Source of the DNA: Marinibacterium sp050389775
GTDB taxonomy: Bacteria; Pseudomonadota; Alphaproteobacteria; Rhodobacterales; Rhodobacteraceae
NCBI RefSeq assembly: GCF_050389775.1
Contig: NZ_CP177144.1
Coordinates: forward strand, 62,001-126,000
Direction of reading: 5' to 3'
Length of the DNA stretch: 64,000 nt
Of the stretch, positions 1-8,196 are shown one piece after another. Both the position numbers and the translations under genes were made by a program. Numbering within the stretch: the first letter of the stretch is position 1; every line of letters begins with the position of its first letter. Below the pieces are notes generated by a model, which saw nothing but the letters and a program-made list of their open reading frames with translations, was not told the DNA's origin and did no database searches.

Positions 1-171
1 TTCGAAGAGATGCAGCGTGTCGGGCATGTCGCGGGCGGCAAAGGCCGCGAAGACATGGCAGCCGGGTTCGGCCAGGGTCGGCGCCATCAATTCGTCCAGC
101 GCGGCCCGGGCATCGACGACATGTTCGGGTTTGACCCGGATCGTCGCGAACAGGAACAGCCGGCCGGTCAT
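1..171 (-). CDS. Putative quinol/antibiotic-biosynthesis-type monooxygenase (ABM family), 3' end outside window
   Basis: The gene starts with ATG at 171 and runs off the left edge, so only the first 57 residues are present. They read MTGRLFLFATIRVKPEHV, then an acidic/Ala-rich helix and a PGCHVFAAFAARD stretch. This is the beta-alpha-beta half of a YgiN/ABM ferredoxin-like barrel. Its ATG overlaps the stop of the upstream SDR gene as ATGA, so translation is probably coupled. It would be the third gene of a tetR-SDR-ABM operon. ABM proteins often oxidise quinols or support reactive-electrophile metabolism. The substrate cannot be told from sequence, and the C-terminal half is missing from the window. 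Confidence 0.72.
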   Translation of the reverse strand, partial: MTGRLFLFATIRVKPEHVVDARAALDELMAPTLAEPGCHVFAAFAARDMPDTLHLFE

Positions 172-1043
172 GCCGCCTCGCCCCGGTAGATCGGGCGCAG
201 CATGTCGACCAGTGCAGCCTGGATCGGCGCGGTGGCCGCGTTCACGGCGCTGACGCCCATGTCCTCGCCGACCTGGGTGCGGATCGGCCGCGGGGACGGT
301 GCGGCGATCAGCCCGGCAATGGCCCGGGCCACGTTGCCCGCATCGGTCACGCTGTCGCCCTGGTCGAACATGCCCTGGAACATGCCCAGCAGCCGGTCGC
401 GCCCCAGGGCCATGTCGCCATAGCCGCCGACGGCGGCGTCATCGGCCGGGGCCGGCGAGGCGCTGACCAGGTTGGTGCCATGGCCCGAGGGCTCGACCAG
501 CAGGCTTTCGATGCCAAAGGGCTCCAGCTCGTAATGCAGGGCCTCGCACCAGGCTTCCATCGCCCATTTCGACGCGCAGTAGAGGCCGAAATAGGGCATG
601 CCAAAGCGCCCGGCGGCCGAGCTGAGGCTGATGATCAGCCCCGACTTGCGCGCCCGCATGGCGGGCAGGACGGCCCGGGTGGTGCGCATGATGCCATAGA
701 GGTTGACGTCCATCGTGGCCTGGGCCTGGGCGATGGTGAAGGCTTCGGTCACGCCGACGGGCATGACACCGGCATTGTTGATCAGCACGTCGATCGGGCC
801 GGTGGCCTCGATCCCGGCCACGGCCGTGGCGATCTGGTCGGCGTCGGTCACGTCCAGCGAGACCGGCAGGATCTGGCCCGGCAGGTCGGCCGACAGCCCG
901 GCCAGTTCGGCCGCCGCTTCGGCATTGCGCCCGTCGATATGGCGAAGCCCGGCATGGACGACATGGCCCTGTTCGGCCAGCAGGCGCGCAGTGAGCCGCC
1001 CGATGCCACGGCTGGCACCGGTGATCAGAATGGTCTTGGTCAT
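168..1043 (-). CDS. Short-chain dehydrogenase/reductase (SDR)
   Basis: This is a 291-residue classical SDR, a normal to slightly long size. It has the nucleotide-binding TGASRGIG motif at residues 8-15, NNAG at 89-92, a catalytic Ser near 142 and YCASK with Tyr155 and Lys159. Family members reduce or oxidise carbonyl/alcohol groups with NAD(P)H in the cytoplasm. It lies 12 bp downstream of the TetR gene and overlaps the next gene by 4 bp, so all three are likely one transcript controlled by that TetR protein. This suggests a role in detoxifying a carbonyl or quinone. The cofactor preference (NADP or NAD) and substrate are not determined. Confidence 0.88.
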   Translation of the reverse strand: MTKTILITGASRGIGRLTARLLAEQGHVVHAGLRHIDGRNAEAAAELAGLSADLPGQILPVSLDVTDADQIATAVAGIEATGPIDVLINNAGVMPVGVTEAFTIAQAQATMDVNLYGIMRTTRAVLPAMRARKSGLIISLSSAAGRFGMPYFGLYCASKWAMEAWCEALHYELEPFGIESLLVEPSGHGTNLVSASPAPADDAAVGGYGDMALGRDRLLGMFQGMFDQGDSVTDAGNVARAIAGLIAAPSPRPIRTQVGEDMGVSAVNAATAPIQAALVDMLRPIYRGEAA

Positions 1044-1055
1044 GGGAAGGGTCCT

Positions 1056-1649
1056 TCAGTCCTTGAAGATAGAGCGCAGGAACAGCGCCAGGGGGGTATC
1101 GTCGCGGGTGGCCTTCATCCGGGTGAGGGCCCCGCTCCAAGCATTCAGCAGCCAGTCGGCGGCCTCCTGCGCGGTGAGGTGGCCAAGGTTGATCCGGTCG
1201 AGATCGGCCTCGGCAAGGCAGCGGGCCAGCTCGACCGACAGCGCCCGCCAGTGCCGGTCGAGCCCGGCCTGGAATTGCGGCGCGGCATCGGCCAGCTCGG
1301 TGGTCAGGTTGCACATCAGGCAGCCTTCGGCATAGCCGCGGGCCTTCATGTCGGCCCGGGCGGCTTCAAAGAAGTGCCGCAGGCGGTCCAGCGGCGGCCG
1401 GCCTGCATCGCCCAGCACGGCCCGGGCCGCGGCGATCTGGCCGTCATGGTAATGATCGGCCACGGCCAGGCCGAAATCGGTCTTGGTCGGGAAGTAATGG
1501 TAAAACGATCCCTTCGGCACCGACGCCCGTTGCAGGATGTCGCTGATCCCGGTCTCGGCAAAGCTGCGGGCGCGAAAACTGGCCAGCCCGGCCTCGAGCA
1601 GGCGGGTCCGGCTTTCGGCATTGGCGCGGTCATTCCTGGGGCGTGCCAT
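1056..1649 (-). CDS. TetR/AcrR family transcriptional regulator with a CxxC pair
   Basis: This 197-residue one-component repressor has an N-terminal helix-turn-helix at about residues 28-55 (FAETGISDILQRASVPKGSF) and an all-alpha ligand domain. An in-frame ATG four codons upstream (1661) exists. The start at 1649 is preferred because GGAGG lies 5 nt before it. GCLMCNL places Cys110 and Cys113 where NemR/AcuR-type regulators carry the Gly-Cys-Leu segment that senses electrophiles. The next genes downstream are the SDR and ABM genes, and a near-perfect palindrome with core GACCGGTC lies upstream. I infer an autoregulated electrophile or quinone response. The inducer is unknown. Confidence 0.85.
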   Translation of the reverse strand: MARPRNDRANAESRTRLLEAGLASFRARSFAETGISDILQRASVPKGSFYHYFPTKTDFGLAVADHYHDGQIAAARAVLGDAGRPPLDRLRHFFEAARADMKARGYAEGCLMCNLTTELADAAPQFQAGLDRHWRALSVELARCLAEADLDRINLGHLTAQEAADWLLNAWSGALTRMKATRDDTPLALFLRSIFKD

Positions 1650-1685
1650 CGGGGCCTCCATCGGCAGAAAGCGTTGATGAATAGT

Positions 1686-1703
1686 TAATAGACCGGTCGA
1701 TTA
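1686..1703. promoter_or_regulatory. Palindromic operator, probably for the adjacent TetR regulator
   Basis: TAATAGACCGGTCGATTA is an 18-bp inverted repeat with a single mismatched pair, centred 45 bp upstream of the chosen tetR start. The core AGACCGGTC resembles the NemR-type box (TAGACC...GGTCTA). It lies in an AT-richer island where a -10-like TATTAA is read on the minus strand, so bound repressor would occlude the operon promoter. Confidence 0.65.
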
Positions 1704-1930
1704 CGAATTCGCAAAGCACGTTGCCTCACCCGGGCGTGAGCACCGGTGTGCCTGCGTGTTCCAGCCTGCGCCCGGCCGATCCGGCGCGCGATCCGGTGTG
1801 GGTTCGTGTGTTGGCGCCAGCGTGGCCCTGCCTGCGCGCGATCCGCGTGCCTGGATACGGTGACCTGCGGCCGGCATGGCGTGGCCCCGGCGCAACCGCC
1901 GGGGCCCTGTTTCATGCAGGGATCAGGCCG

Positions 1931-3340
1931 TCATTCGGCCGCAATCGACACCGGCGGCGTGCCCGTGGCCAGCCAGCCTTCGAGCGCGGCGGTCGGATCG
2001 AGAGCCGCGGCGTTGATCCCCCCGGGGCCGGGCAGGATGCCGCAATGGTCCAGCCCCGGCACCATGAACAGCGCCACGGAATCGCTCAGCGCCTCGGTCC
2101 CCCCGGCCAGCTCGGCGGCCTTTTCATACCAATCGACGGTTTTGTAGGGCGTGACGATGGCATCGGCCCAGCCGTGGTAGACAATCATCTTGCCACCCGC
2201 CGCACGAAAGGCCGAGATGTCGGGGTTGTCGCCATTGTACATCTCGGCGCTGGTGGTCATGCGCGCCGGGTCGGTTTCGAAATCGAAATCCAGCGGCGTC
2301 CAGGCCGGGCCGGGATCCTGGTCAAAGGCCATGTACCGCCCGAAACCCCCGGCAAAGGCCGGCACCAGCGGGCTGCTGCCCTTGTCGTCGCCGGTCAGCC
2401 AGAGAAACCAGAACGGTTCAGAGCCTTCCGGGATGCCCCCGGGATAGAGCTGTTCGCCGGCCGCATTGCGCGGCCCTTCGCGCCAGCGGGCCAGGGTGTC
2501 CAGCTGCTGGTTGCTCAGGCCCAGGCCCGCGTAATCGACGGTGCATTGGCGCGGGTCGGCAATGGCCCCGTCCTCGGCCCCGTCGATGCCGTCACATTGG
2601 GCCAGCACGGCATCGCCGATGGTCTTGGCCTCGGCCGCGCCCAGGATGCGGCTGCCGTCGGGGGCGGTGTTGGCCTGGATGAACCACGACATGGCCGTGG
2701 CCACCAGCCCGGGGTAGTCCATTGCCGGCGCGCCCGAGATGATGCCGTCGAACATCTCGGGGAACCGGCTGGCCGCCACGTGGGCCATGCGCCCGCCGGT
2801 CGAACAGCCCTGAAAGATCGCTTGTTGCGACGGGCTGCCATAGAAGGCATCGACCATCAGGTTGCCCACCCGGTTGGTCTCCGAGATCGACCGCCAGCCC
2901 CAGTCGCGCTCGGCATGGGGATTGTTGTAGGCCCAGCCCCCGTCGACGACCGACAGGGCATGGTGGCCGCTGTCCGACGTCGCCGTGGCATAGCCTCGTT
3001 CCAGCCCGGGCCGCATGGCATTGACCCAGCCGCCCGAGGCATCGGCCCGGCCCAGGATGCCGCAGAACCCGCCGCAGCCGGCCTGGTAGAACTTGCCGTT
3101 CCAGCCTTCCATCGGCAGGCGGATCTCGATCGAGATGGCCGGCAGGGCCGTGGCCCGGACCTCGCAATAGGCCGGCAGGGTGTCGGCCGCGGGCATGACC
3201 CGGGCCGAGGTGACCACCGCGCCGGACAGCACGGTGTCGCGCAGCGCGGTGCAGGCGGACTCGTCGGCCAGGGCCCGGGTGGCGGGGATGGCGGAAATGC
3301 CGGACGCAAGCAGCGCCAGCACGGCCAGGTGTCGTGTCAT
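1931..3340 (-). CDS. Tannase/feruloyl esterase family, secreted
   Basis: This is a 469-residue secreted alpha/beta hydrolase. The reading frame is open further upstream, but ATG 3340 has a GGGAGGAT ribosome site and begins a Sec signal peptide (about residues 1-25, cleavage after ALA). The family signature is clear: Cys179-Ser180 in GCSTGGR, Asp393 in HGWAD and His432-Cys433 in LDHC. This is the CS-D-HC triad in which the two cysteines form a disulfide. A Ca-binding lid motif, DGIDGAEDGAIADP, is at about 250-263. The family cleaves gallate, ferulate or other aromatic (and some phthalate) esters. The likely site of action is the periplasm or outside the cell. It is transcribed alone and divergently from the GT4 gene. 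Confidence 0.88.
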   Translation of the reverse strand: MTRHLAVLALLASGISAIPATRALADESACTALRDTVLSGAVVTSARVMPAADTLPAYCEVRATALPAISIEIRLPMEGWNGKFYQAGCGGFCGILGRADASGGWVNAMRPGLERGYATATSDSGHHALSVVDGGWAYNNPHAERDWGWRSISETNRVGNLMVDAFYGSPSQQAIFQGCSTGGRMAHVAASRFPEMFDGIISGAPAMDYPGLVATAMSWFIQANTAPDGSRILGAAEAKTIGDAVLAQCDGIDGAEDGAIADPRQCTVDYAGLGLSNQQLDTLARWREGPRNAAGEQLYPGGIPEGSEPFWFLWLTGDDKGSSPLVPAFAGGFGRYMAFDQDPGPAWTPLDFDFETDPARMTTSAEMYNGDNPDISAFRAAGGKMIVYHGWADAIVTPYKTVDWYEKAAELAGGTEALSDSVALFMVPGLDHCGILPGPGGINAAALDPTAALEGWLATGTPPVSIAAE

Positions 3341-3642
3341 GGGGATCCTCCCGTTGGACAGGGTCTGTCGGATGCGGCCGGGTTCTGCTGTCCGGCTTCG
3401 CGGGTTGATTATTCCGGGGGGCGGATCACCGGGCAAGTGCGGATACCCTGCCCGCGCCCCCTGATCCGGCCCCGCCGTGTCCGGTCGGACCCTGCCCGAC
3501 AGGCCCGACCGGCCACTCGGCCGCCGCCCAAGGGCCCTCCGGCACGGACAGGCAGGCAAGCCTGCTACACCCCGTGGCCTTTCCGCCTGTGGATGTGCCG
3601 CTTCCGATTGCAGATGCTTGACCCTTCGCCCAAGGTGCGCCC
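3341..3642. other. Divergent promoter spacer between tannase and GT4 genes
   Basis: About 300 bp holding the two outward 5' regions. Apart from the tannase ribosome site next to 3340, I see no clear operator, small gene or repeat. Reading frames in it are open only because of the high GC content. Confidence 0.4.
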
Positions 3643-4692
3643 ATGCGTTCGGACGAGATCAGTGTCATTGCCCCAAATCTGAAGACGCGCTGGTCCGGCG
3701 TGACTTCGACGGTATTCCGGCTTGTGCCGGTCCAGAAGTCGCGGATCGGCATCGCCTGCACCGGCCCGCGCCTGCCGGCCGACCTGCCGCGGCTGTCGCT
3801 GCTGCAGCTGCTGCTCATGCGCCCGGGCAAGCGCCGGGTCTGGCATGCCCGCCGCAACACCGAGATGCTCGCCGGGCTGGCCCTGAAATGGCTGCTGCGC
3901 AAGAACCTGCGCCTGGTCTTCACCTCGGCCGCCCAACGTGCGCACAGCCGCTATACCCGCTGGCTGATCCACCGCATGGATGCCGTGGTCGCCACCTCGG
4001 AAAAGGCCGGCAGCTTCCTGACCGTGCCGCACCGGGTGATCATGCACGGCGTCGATTGCGACCGGTTCCGCCCGGCCGCCCACAAGCGTGACGTCAAGGA
4101 CGCGCTCGGCCTGCCCGCCGATCATTGCCTGATCGGCTGTTTCGGCCGCATCCGCCACCAGAAGGGCACCGACCGCTTCGTCGAGATCATGATGCGCTTG
4201 GTCAAGCGCCACCCGGATGTCACCGCCGTCATCACTGGCGGCACCACACCAGACAACCGCGCCTTCCTCGATGACCTGACGGGTCGCGTCACCCGCGCCG
4301 GCTTCGGCGGACGCATCCTGTTCATGGGCGAACAGCCCGACGGCAAGGTCCCCGAGTTCTTCCGCGCGATGGACATCTTCGTTGCCCCGCAACGCTGGGA
4401 AGGCTTCGGCCTCACCCCGCTCGAAGCCATGGCCTCGGGCGTGCCCGTCGTCGCCACCCGGGCCGGCGCCTTCGAGGAAATGATCCGCGCCGGCGACACC
4501 GGGCTGATCGTCGACACCGACGACGATGCCGGGCTCGAAGCCGCCATCGAAACCCTGATCGCCGATCCCGACCGCCGCGCCGACATGGGCCGCACCGCCC
4601 GCGCCCATGTGCTCGACGCCTTCGCCCTGGAAACCGAGGCCGCCGCCCTCACCGCCCTCTACCGCGAACTGCTCGACGACACCCCGACCTGA
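3643..4692 (+). CDS. GT4 glycosyltransferase, LPS-core mannosyltransferase-like
   Basis: This is a 349-residue GT-B fold enzyme. The N-terminal acceptor domain begins SVIAPNLKTRWSGVTSTVF, typical of alphaproteobacterial LpcC-like core transferases. The C-terminal donor domain shows FGRIRHQKGTD at 167-177 and the retaining GT4 E-x7-E motif in EGFGLTPLE (Glu253 to Glu261). It transfers a sugar from a nucleotide donor, probably to the LPS inner core at the cytoplasmic face of the inner membrane. This role is inferred from similarity and is not certain. AAGGTG is a weak ribosome site. It is convergent with the peroxiredoxin gene. Confidence 0.82.
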   Translation: MRSDEISVIAPNLKTRWSGVTSTVFRLVPVQKSRIGIACTGPRLPADLPRLSLLQLLLMRPGKRRVWHARRNTEMLAGLALKWLLRKNLRLVFTSAAQRAHSRYTRWLIHRMDAVVATSEKAGSFLTVPHRVIMHGVDCDRFRPAAHKRDVKDALGLPADHCLIGCFGRIRHQKGTDRFVEIMMRLVKRHPDVTAVITGGTTPDNRAFLDDLTGRVTRAGFGGRILFMGEQPDGKVPEFFRAMDIFVAPQRWEGFGLTPLEAMASGVPVVATRAGAFEEMIRAGDTGLIVDTDDDAGLEAAIETLIADPDRRADMGRTARAHVLDAFALETEAAALTALYRELLDDTPT

Positions 4693-4749
4693 GCCCCGGC
4701 CGACGCCAACCCCACGACCGAAAGAGGGCGCCCCCGCCGGGCCGCCCTC

Positions 4750-4805
4750 CTGCTTCTTTCTCTTTTCAAATATTCCTGGGGGGCTCCGGGGGGCAACGCC
4801 CCCCG
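4750..4805. repeat. Dispersed 29-bp repeat (single copy, pyrimidine-rich strand) plus GC hairpin
   Basis: CTGCTTCTTTCTCTTTTCAA followed by ATATTCC occupies 4750-4776. It is followed by a stem CGGGGGGC / GCCCCCCG with loop AAC (4787-4805) and GAAAA. It lies between the convergent GT4 and peroxiredoxin ends. It is the first of seven loci of the same family in this window, and probably acts as a transcription end for one or both genes. Confidence 0.75.
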
Positions 4806-4827
4806 AAAACGCCGGCCCGGGGGCCGC

Positions 4828-5481
4828 TCAGCCCGGGTTCTTCGCGAACCGCAGGTAGGGCAGTTTCTTCTCCAGCGTCCCGAATTTCGCCTCGGCCGCG
4901 GCATCGTCCAGCGACAGCGCCACGATCACGTCCTGCCCGGTCTCCCAGTTCGCCGGCGTCGCCAGCGGCTGGCCCCAGGTCCGCTGCAACCCGTCCAGCG
5001 CCCGCAGCACCTCGGCAAAGTTGCGCCCCACCGACATCGGGTAGGTCATCGTCAGCTGCAGCTTCTTGTCGGGCGAGATGATATAGACCGAGCGCACCGT
5101 CGCCGTATCCGCCGGCGTCCGCCCGTCGGGCAGGTAGGCCTCGGCCGGCAGCATGTCAAAGGCCTTGGACACGGCCAGGTCGCCATCGGCAATGATCGGG
5201 AACCCCGCTGCCGTGCCGGCCACGACCGCGATGTCTTCCTTCCAGCCCCGGTGTTCCTCGACCCCGTCGACCGACACGCCGATCACCTTGGTGCCCCGCT
5301 TGTCCCATTCCGCGGCCAGCTGCGCCACGGCGCCGAATTCCGTCGTGCAGACCGGCGTGTAATCCTTGGGATGCGAGAACAGGATGGCCCAGCTGTCGCC
5401 GATCCAGTCGTGGAACGAAATCGGGCCCTGGTCGGTCTCGGCCTGGAAATCGGGAACGGTGTCGTTGATGCGCAGGGTCAT
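4828..5481 (-). CDS. 1-Cys peroxiredoxin (Prx6 type)
   Basis: This is a 217-residue cytoplasmic peroxidase that reduces H2O2 and organic peroxides. The start at 5481 is supported by an AAAGGA ribosome site. Upstream in-frame codons have none. The peroxidatic Cys45 lies in PVCTTE. The long C-terminal region with TMTYPMSVGRNF and the overall length match the Prx6/1-Cys class, which lacks a resolving cysteine. No dedicated reductant gene is adjacent. It is divergent from an aldehyde dehydrogenase gene, so a shared oxidative/aldehyde stress context is possible but not shown. Confidence 0.92.
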   Translation of the reverse strand: MTLRINDTVPDFQAETDQGPISFHDWIGDSWAILFSHPKDYTPVCTTEFGAVAQLAAEWDKRGTKVIGVSVDGVEEHRGWKEDIAVVAGTAAGFPIIADGDLAVSKAFDMLPAEAYLPDGRTPADTATVRSVYIISPDKKLQLTMTYPMSVGRNFAEVLRALDGLQRTWGQPLATPANWETGQDVIVALSLDDAAAEAKFGTLEKKLPYLRFAKNPG

Positions 5482-5806
5482 GGTGCGTCCTTTCCGTAAG
5501 GCGTCTGTTTCCGTCGCCGCATAGCTGCATCCGCCCGGCGGAATGTCCAGCCCGCCCCGGCCTGCCCGCACGGGACATGGTGTCGCGATGCGTCGCGATC
5601 AGCCTCTCGGGCGTCGCAAACAGGCCATGCACCCGGCGCGCCCACCCGCCGTCCCGGCCCCCGCGCCGGCGGGCAAAGACCAGCCCCGCCGGGGGCGTCG
5701 GGGCGCCCCTTGCCCCTCCCCCGGCGCGGTGACACAGTGCGCCCGACGCCCGGCCCGCCGGCCGGACCGCCGACTGTGAACCCGTATCTCTGAGGGGAGA
5801 TCTTCC
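5482..5806. other. Divergent spacer between peroxiredoxin and aldehyde dehydrogenase
   Basis: 325 bp of mostly GC-rich sequence with both 5' regions. The AGGGGAGAT ribosome site for the aldehyde dehydrogenase is at its right end. I could not identify an OxyR-like or other operator with confidence. Confidence 0.35.
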
Positions 5807-7246
5807 ATGATCGAAAAGCGCCAGTTCTACATCAACGGGGCCTGGGTCGACCCGGCCCAGCCCGCCGACCACCAGGTCATCGACCCCTCGACCGAAGAGC
5901 CCTGCGCGGTGATCTCGCTGGGCAGCCAGGCCGACACCGACGCCGCCGTGGCCGCCGCCCGCGCCGCCCTGCCCGGCTGGATGGCCACCCCCGCCGCCGA
6001 GCGCATCGCCCTGGTCGAAAAACTGCTCGACGTCTACAACAGCCGCCTCGACGAGCTGGCCCGGGCCACCTCGCTGGAAATGGGCGCGCCGATCGACATG
6101 GCCCGCCAGCAGCAGGTCACCTCGGGCACCTGGCACCTGACCAATTTCATCAAGGCGGCCAAGGACTTCCGCTTTGAAAAACCGCTGGGCGACCACGCGC
6201 CCAACGACCGCATCGTGCTTGAGGCCGTCGGCGTCTGCGCGATGATCACGCCCTGGAACTGGCCCCAGAACCAGATCACCCTGAAATTCGGCGCCGCGGC
6301 CGTGGCCGGCTGCACCATGGTGCTGAAACCCTCCGAGGAAAGCCCGCTGAACGCGATGATCTTCGCCGAGATGGTCGACGAGGCCGGCTTCCCGCCTGGC
6401 GTGTTCAACCTGGTCAACGGCGATGGCGCCGGCGTGGGCACCCAGCTGTCGGGCCACCCGGATGTCGACATGGTGTCCTTCACCGGCTCGACCCGCGCCG
6501 GCACGGCGATTTCCAAGAACGCCGCCGACACGCTCAAGAAGGTCCACCTGGAACTGGGTGGCAAGGGCGCCAACCTGATCTTTGCCGATGCCGACGACAA
6601 GGCCGTCAAGCGCGGCGTGCTGCACATGATGAACAACACCGGCCAGTCCTGCAACGCGCCCTCGCGCATGCTGGTCCAGAAGGACATCTATGACAGCGCG
6701 GTCGAGACCGCGGCCGAAGTGGCCGCCAGCGTCAAGGTCGGGCCGGCCTCGGAAGAGGGCCGCCACATCGGGCCGGTGGTCAACGCCACCCAGTGGGGCA
6801 AGATCCAGGACCTGATCCAGGCAGGCATCGACGAAGGCGCACGGCTTGTCGCCGGAGGCACCGGCCGGCCCGACGGGCTGAACAAGGGCTATTTCGTCAA
6901 GCCCACGGTCTTTGCCGACGTCAACAACCAGATGACCATCGCGCGGACCGAGATCTTTGGCCCGGTGCTGTCGATCATCCCCTTCGAGACCGAGGAAGAG
7001 GCGCTGGAGATCGCCAATGACACGGTCTACGGGCTGACCAACTACGTCCAGTCGACGGATCCCGAGCGGACCAGGCGCCTGGCCCGCCAGCTGCGGTCGG
7101 GCATGGTCGAGATCAACGGCCAGTCCCGCGGCGCCGGCGCGCCCTTCGGCGGGATGAAACAATCGGGCAACGGCCGCGAAGGCGGGGCCTATGGCATCGA
7201 GGATTTCCTCGAGGTCAAATCGGTCTCCGGCTGGGCCGCCGAGTAA
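5807..7246 (+). CDS. NAD(P)-dependent aldehyde dehydrogenase
   Basis: This is a 479-residue ALDH superfamily enzyme oxidising an aldehyde to the acid in the cytoplasm. The catalytic set is complete: Asn151 in TPWNWP, Lys174 in KPSE, Glu249 in ELGGKG and Cys282 in NTGQSC. The C-terminal FGGMKQSGNGREGG signature is present. GAGGGGAGAT, 7 nt before ATG, gives a strong start. It resembles broad-range aldehyde dehydrogenases of Rhodobacteraceae. Substrate is not assignable. It appears monocistronic, followed by a long repetitive spacer. Confidence 0.92.
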   Translation: MIEKRQFYINGAWVDPAQPADHQVIDPSTEEPCAVISLGSQADTDAAVAAARAALPGWMATPAAERIALVEKLLDVYNSRLDELARATSLEMGAPIDMARQQQVTSGTWHLTNFIKAAKDFRFEKPLGDHAPNDRIVLEAVGVCAMITPWNWPQNQITLKFGAAAVAGCTMVLKPSEESPLNAMIFAEMVDEAGFPPGVFNLVNGDGAGVGTQLSGHPDVDMVSFTGSTRAGTAISKNAADTLKKVHLELGGKGANLIFADADDKAVKRGVLHMMNNTGQSCNAPSRMLVQKDIYDSAVETAAEVAASVKVGPASEEGRHIGPVVNATQWGKIQDLIQAGIDEGARLVAGGTGRPDGLNKGYFVKPTVFADVNNQMTIARTEIFGPVLSIIPFETEEEALEIANDTVYGLTNYVQSTDPERTRRLARQLRSGMVEINGQSRGAGAPFGGMKQSGNGREGGAYGIEDFLEVKSVSGWAAE

Positions 7247-7329
7247 GCCCATATGCCACCCCACCCCGGGCGCCCCGTCGCGCCCGGGGCTTGCCCCGGG
7301 GCCGGGGCCCTTTCGGCCTGTGGGTCTCA

Positions 7330-7740
7330 CCGCGGCCGCATCACACGGCCCCCGCGCCTAACGCCGCGCAATTCCGCGTCCCCCGTGCCGCGCAAAGCCC
7401 TGGACCAGCACGTCGCCTCCGCAACGCGGCGTTCCCACTGCACCGCGCAATGCGCCAACGCAGCCCTCCCACCGCACGACATGCGCCCTGAGCCACGCAC
7501 TGCCCCGTGTCGCCCAAGAACTCCGCGCCGCGAACTGCTCTTGTGTCGCGCTGCGCCGCCGCACCGCGCCTTTCTTCCACTCCGCGCAATGCCCCATGCC
7601 GCGCCTCACCCCTGCGCCTCCCGCCGCCCGCACCACACAACACCCCACACCGTGCGCCGCGCCGGCCGCCTGCGTAGGGTGGGGCTTGCCCCACCGCTGC
7701 CTGCACAATTCGCGCCACGGCCCACAGCGCACACATCCAA
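7330..7740. repeat. Gene-free low-complexity spacer with irregular CCGCGCAA repeats
   Basis: No protein here is convincing. The word CCGCGCAA or close variants recurs at about 7364, 7388, 7443 and 7582, with weaker copies between, at irregular 17-31 bp steps. It looks like a strongly decayed tandem array. It lies between the aldehyde dehydrogenase and PAAR genes and is followed by a small REP-like hairpin. Confidence 0.45.
7678..7695. repeat. REP-like hairpin
   Basis: GGTGGGGC TT GCCCCACC is a perfect 8-bp stem with a 2-nt loop, preceded by GTAG. The GTAGGGTGGG...CCCACC form is a common dispersed palindrome in proteobacteria, and a related copy occurs at 18253. It may be a transcription end for the aldehyde dehydrogenase, but no T tract follows. 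Confidence 0.55.
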
Positions 7741-7765
7741 AGTTGACCCAACGACAAGCCGCCTC

Positions 7766-7793
7766 TTGCATGGCCCGCGCGATGCCATACATT
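7766..7793 (+). promoter_or_regulatory. Possible promoter of the PAAR gene
   Basis: TTGCAT and TACATT are separated by 16 bp in the only AT-rich part of this spacer, 28 bp upstream of the PAAR ATG. The -35 match is imperfect, so this is only a candidate. Confidence 0.25.
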
Positions 7794-7820
7794 CTGAGCA
7801 TTGATTAAAGGAGTTTCCCC

Positions 7821-8123
7821 ATGGGTCTGCCGGCCGCCCGCGTGTCCGACATGCATGTCTGCCCGATGGTCACACCGGGCGTTCCCCCGATCCCCCATGT
7901 CGGCGGGCCGATCCTGCCGCCCTGTGCCGTCACCGTCCTGACCGTCGGTCTGCCCCAGGCCAGGATGACCGACATGGCCACCTGCGTCGGGCCGCCCGAC
8001 GTCATCATGAAATGTTCGACCACCGTGCTGGTCAACAAATTGCCCGCCGCCCGGCTGGGCGATACCTGTGCCCATGGCGGAGCCATCGTCGCCGGCGCGC
8101 CGACCGTCCTGATCGGCGGCTGA
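7821..8123 (+). CDS. PAAR-domain protein (type VI secretion spike tip), orphan
   Basis: This is a 100-residue protein made almost wholly of one PAAR domain. It contains repeated P-AAR/P-QAR turns (GLPAARVSD, GLPQARMTD, KLPAARLGD) and conserved His/Cys positions (HVCP, ATC, DTCAHGG) expected to bind zinc at the tip of the cone. It caps VgrG in type VI secretion and carries effectors. AAAGGAG lies just upstream of ATG. No VgrG, Hcp or other T6SS gene is in the window. Its only partner is the unknown gene 73 bp downstream, so this may be an orphan effector-delivery pair. Confidence 0.85.
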   Translation: MGLPAARVSDMHVCPMVTPGVPPIPHVGGPILPPCAVTVLTVGLPQARMTDMATCVGPPDVIMKCSTTVLVNKLPAARLGDTCAHGGAIVAGAPTVLIGG

Positions 8124-8196
8124 CCCAATGGCCCGCGGTTGCGTTCCGCCGCCCCGCCCGGCCCGCATCCAGCCCCGCACCGGGGCCGCCTGAGCC

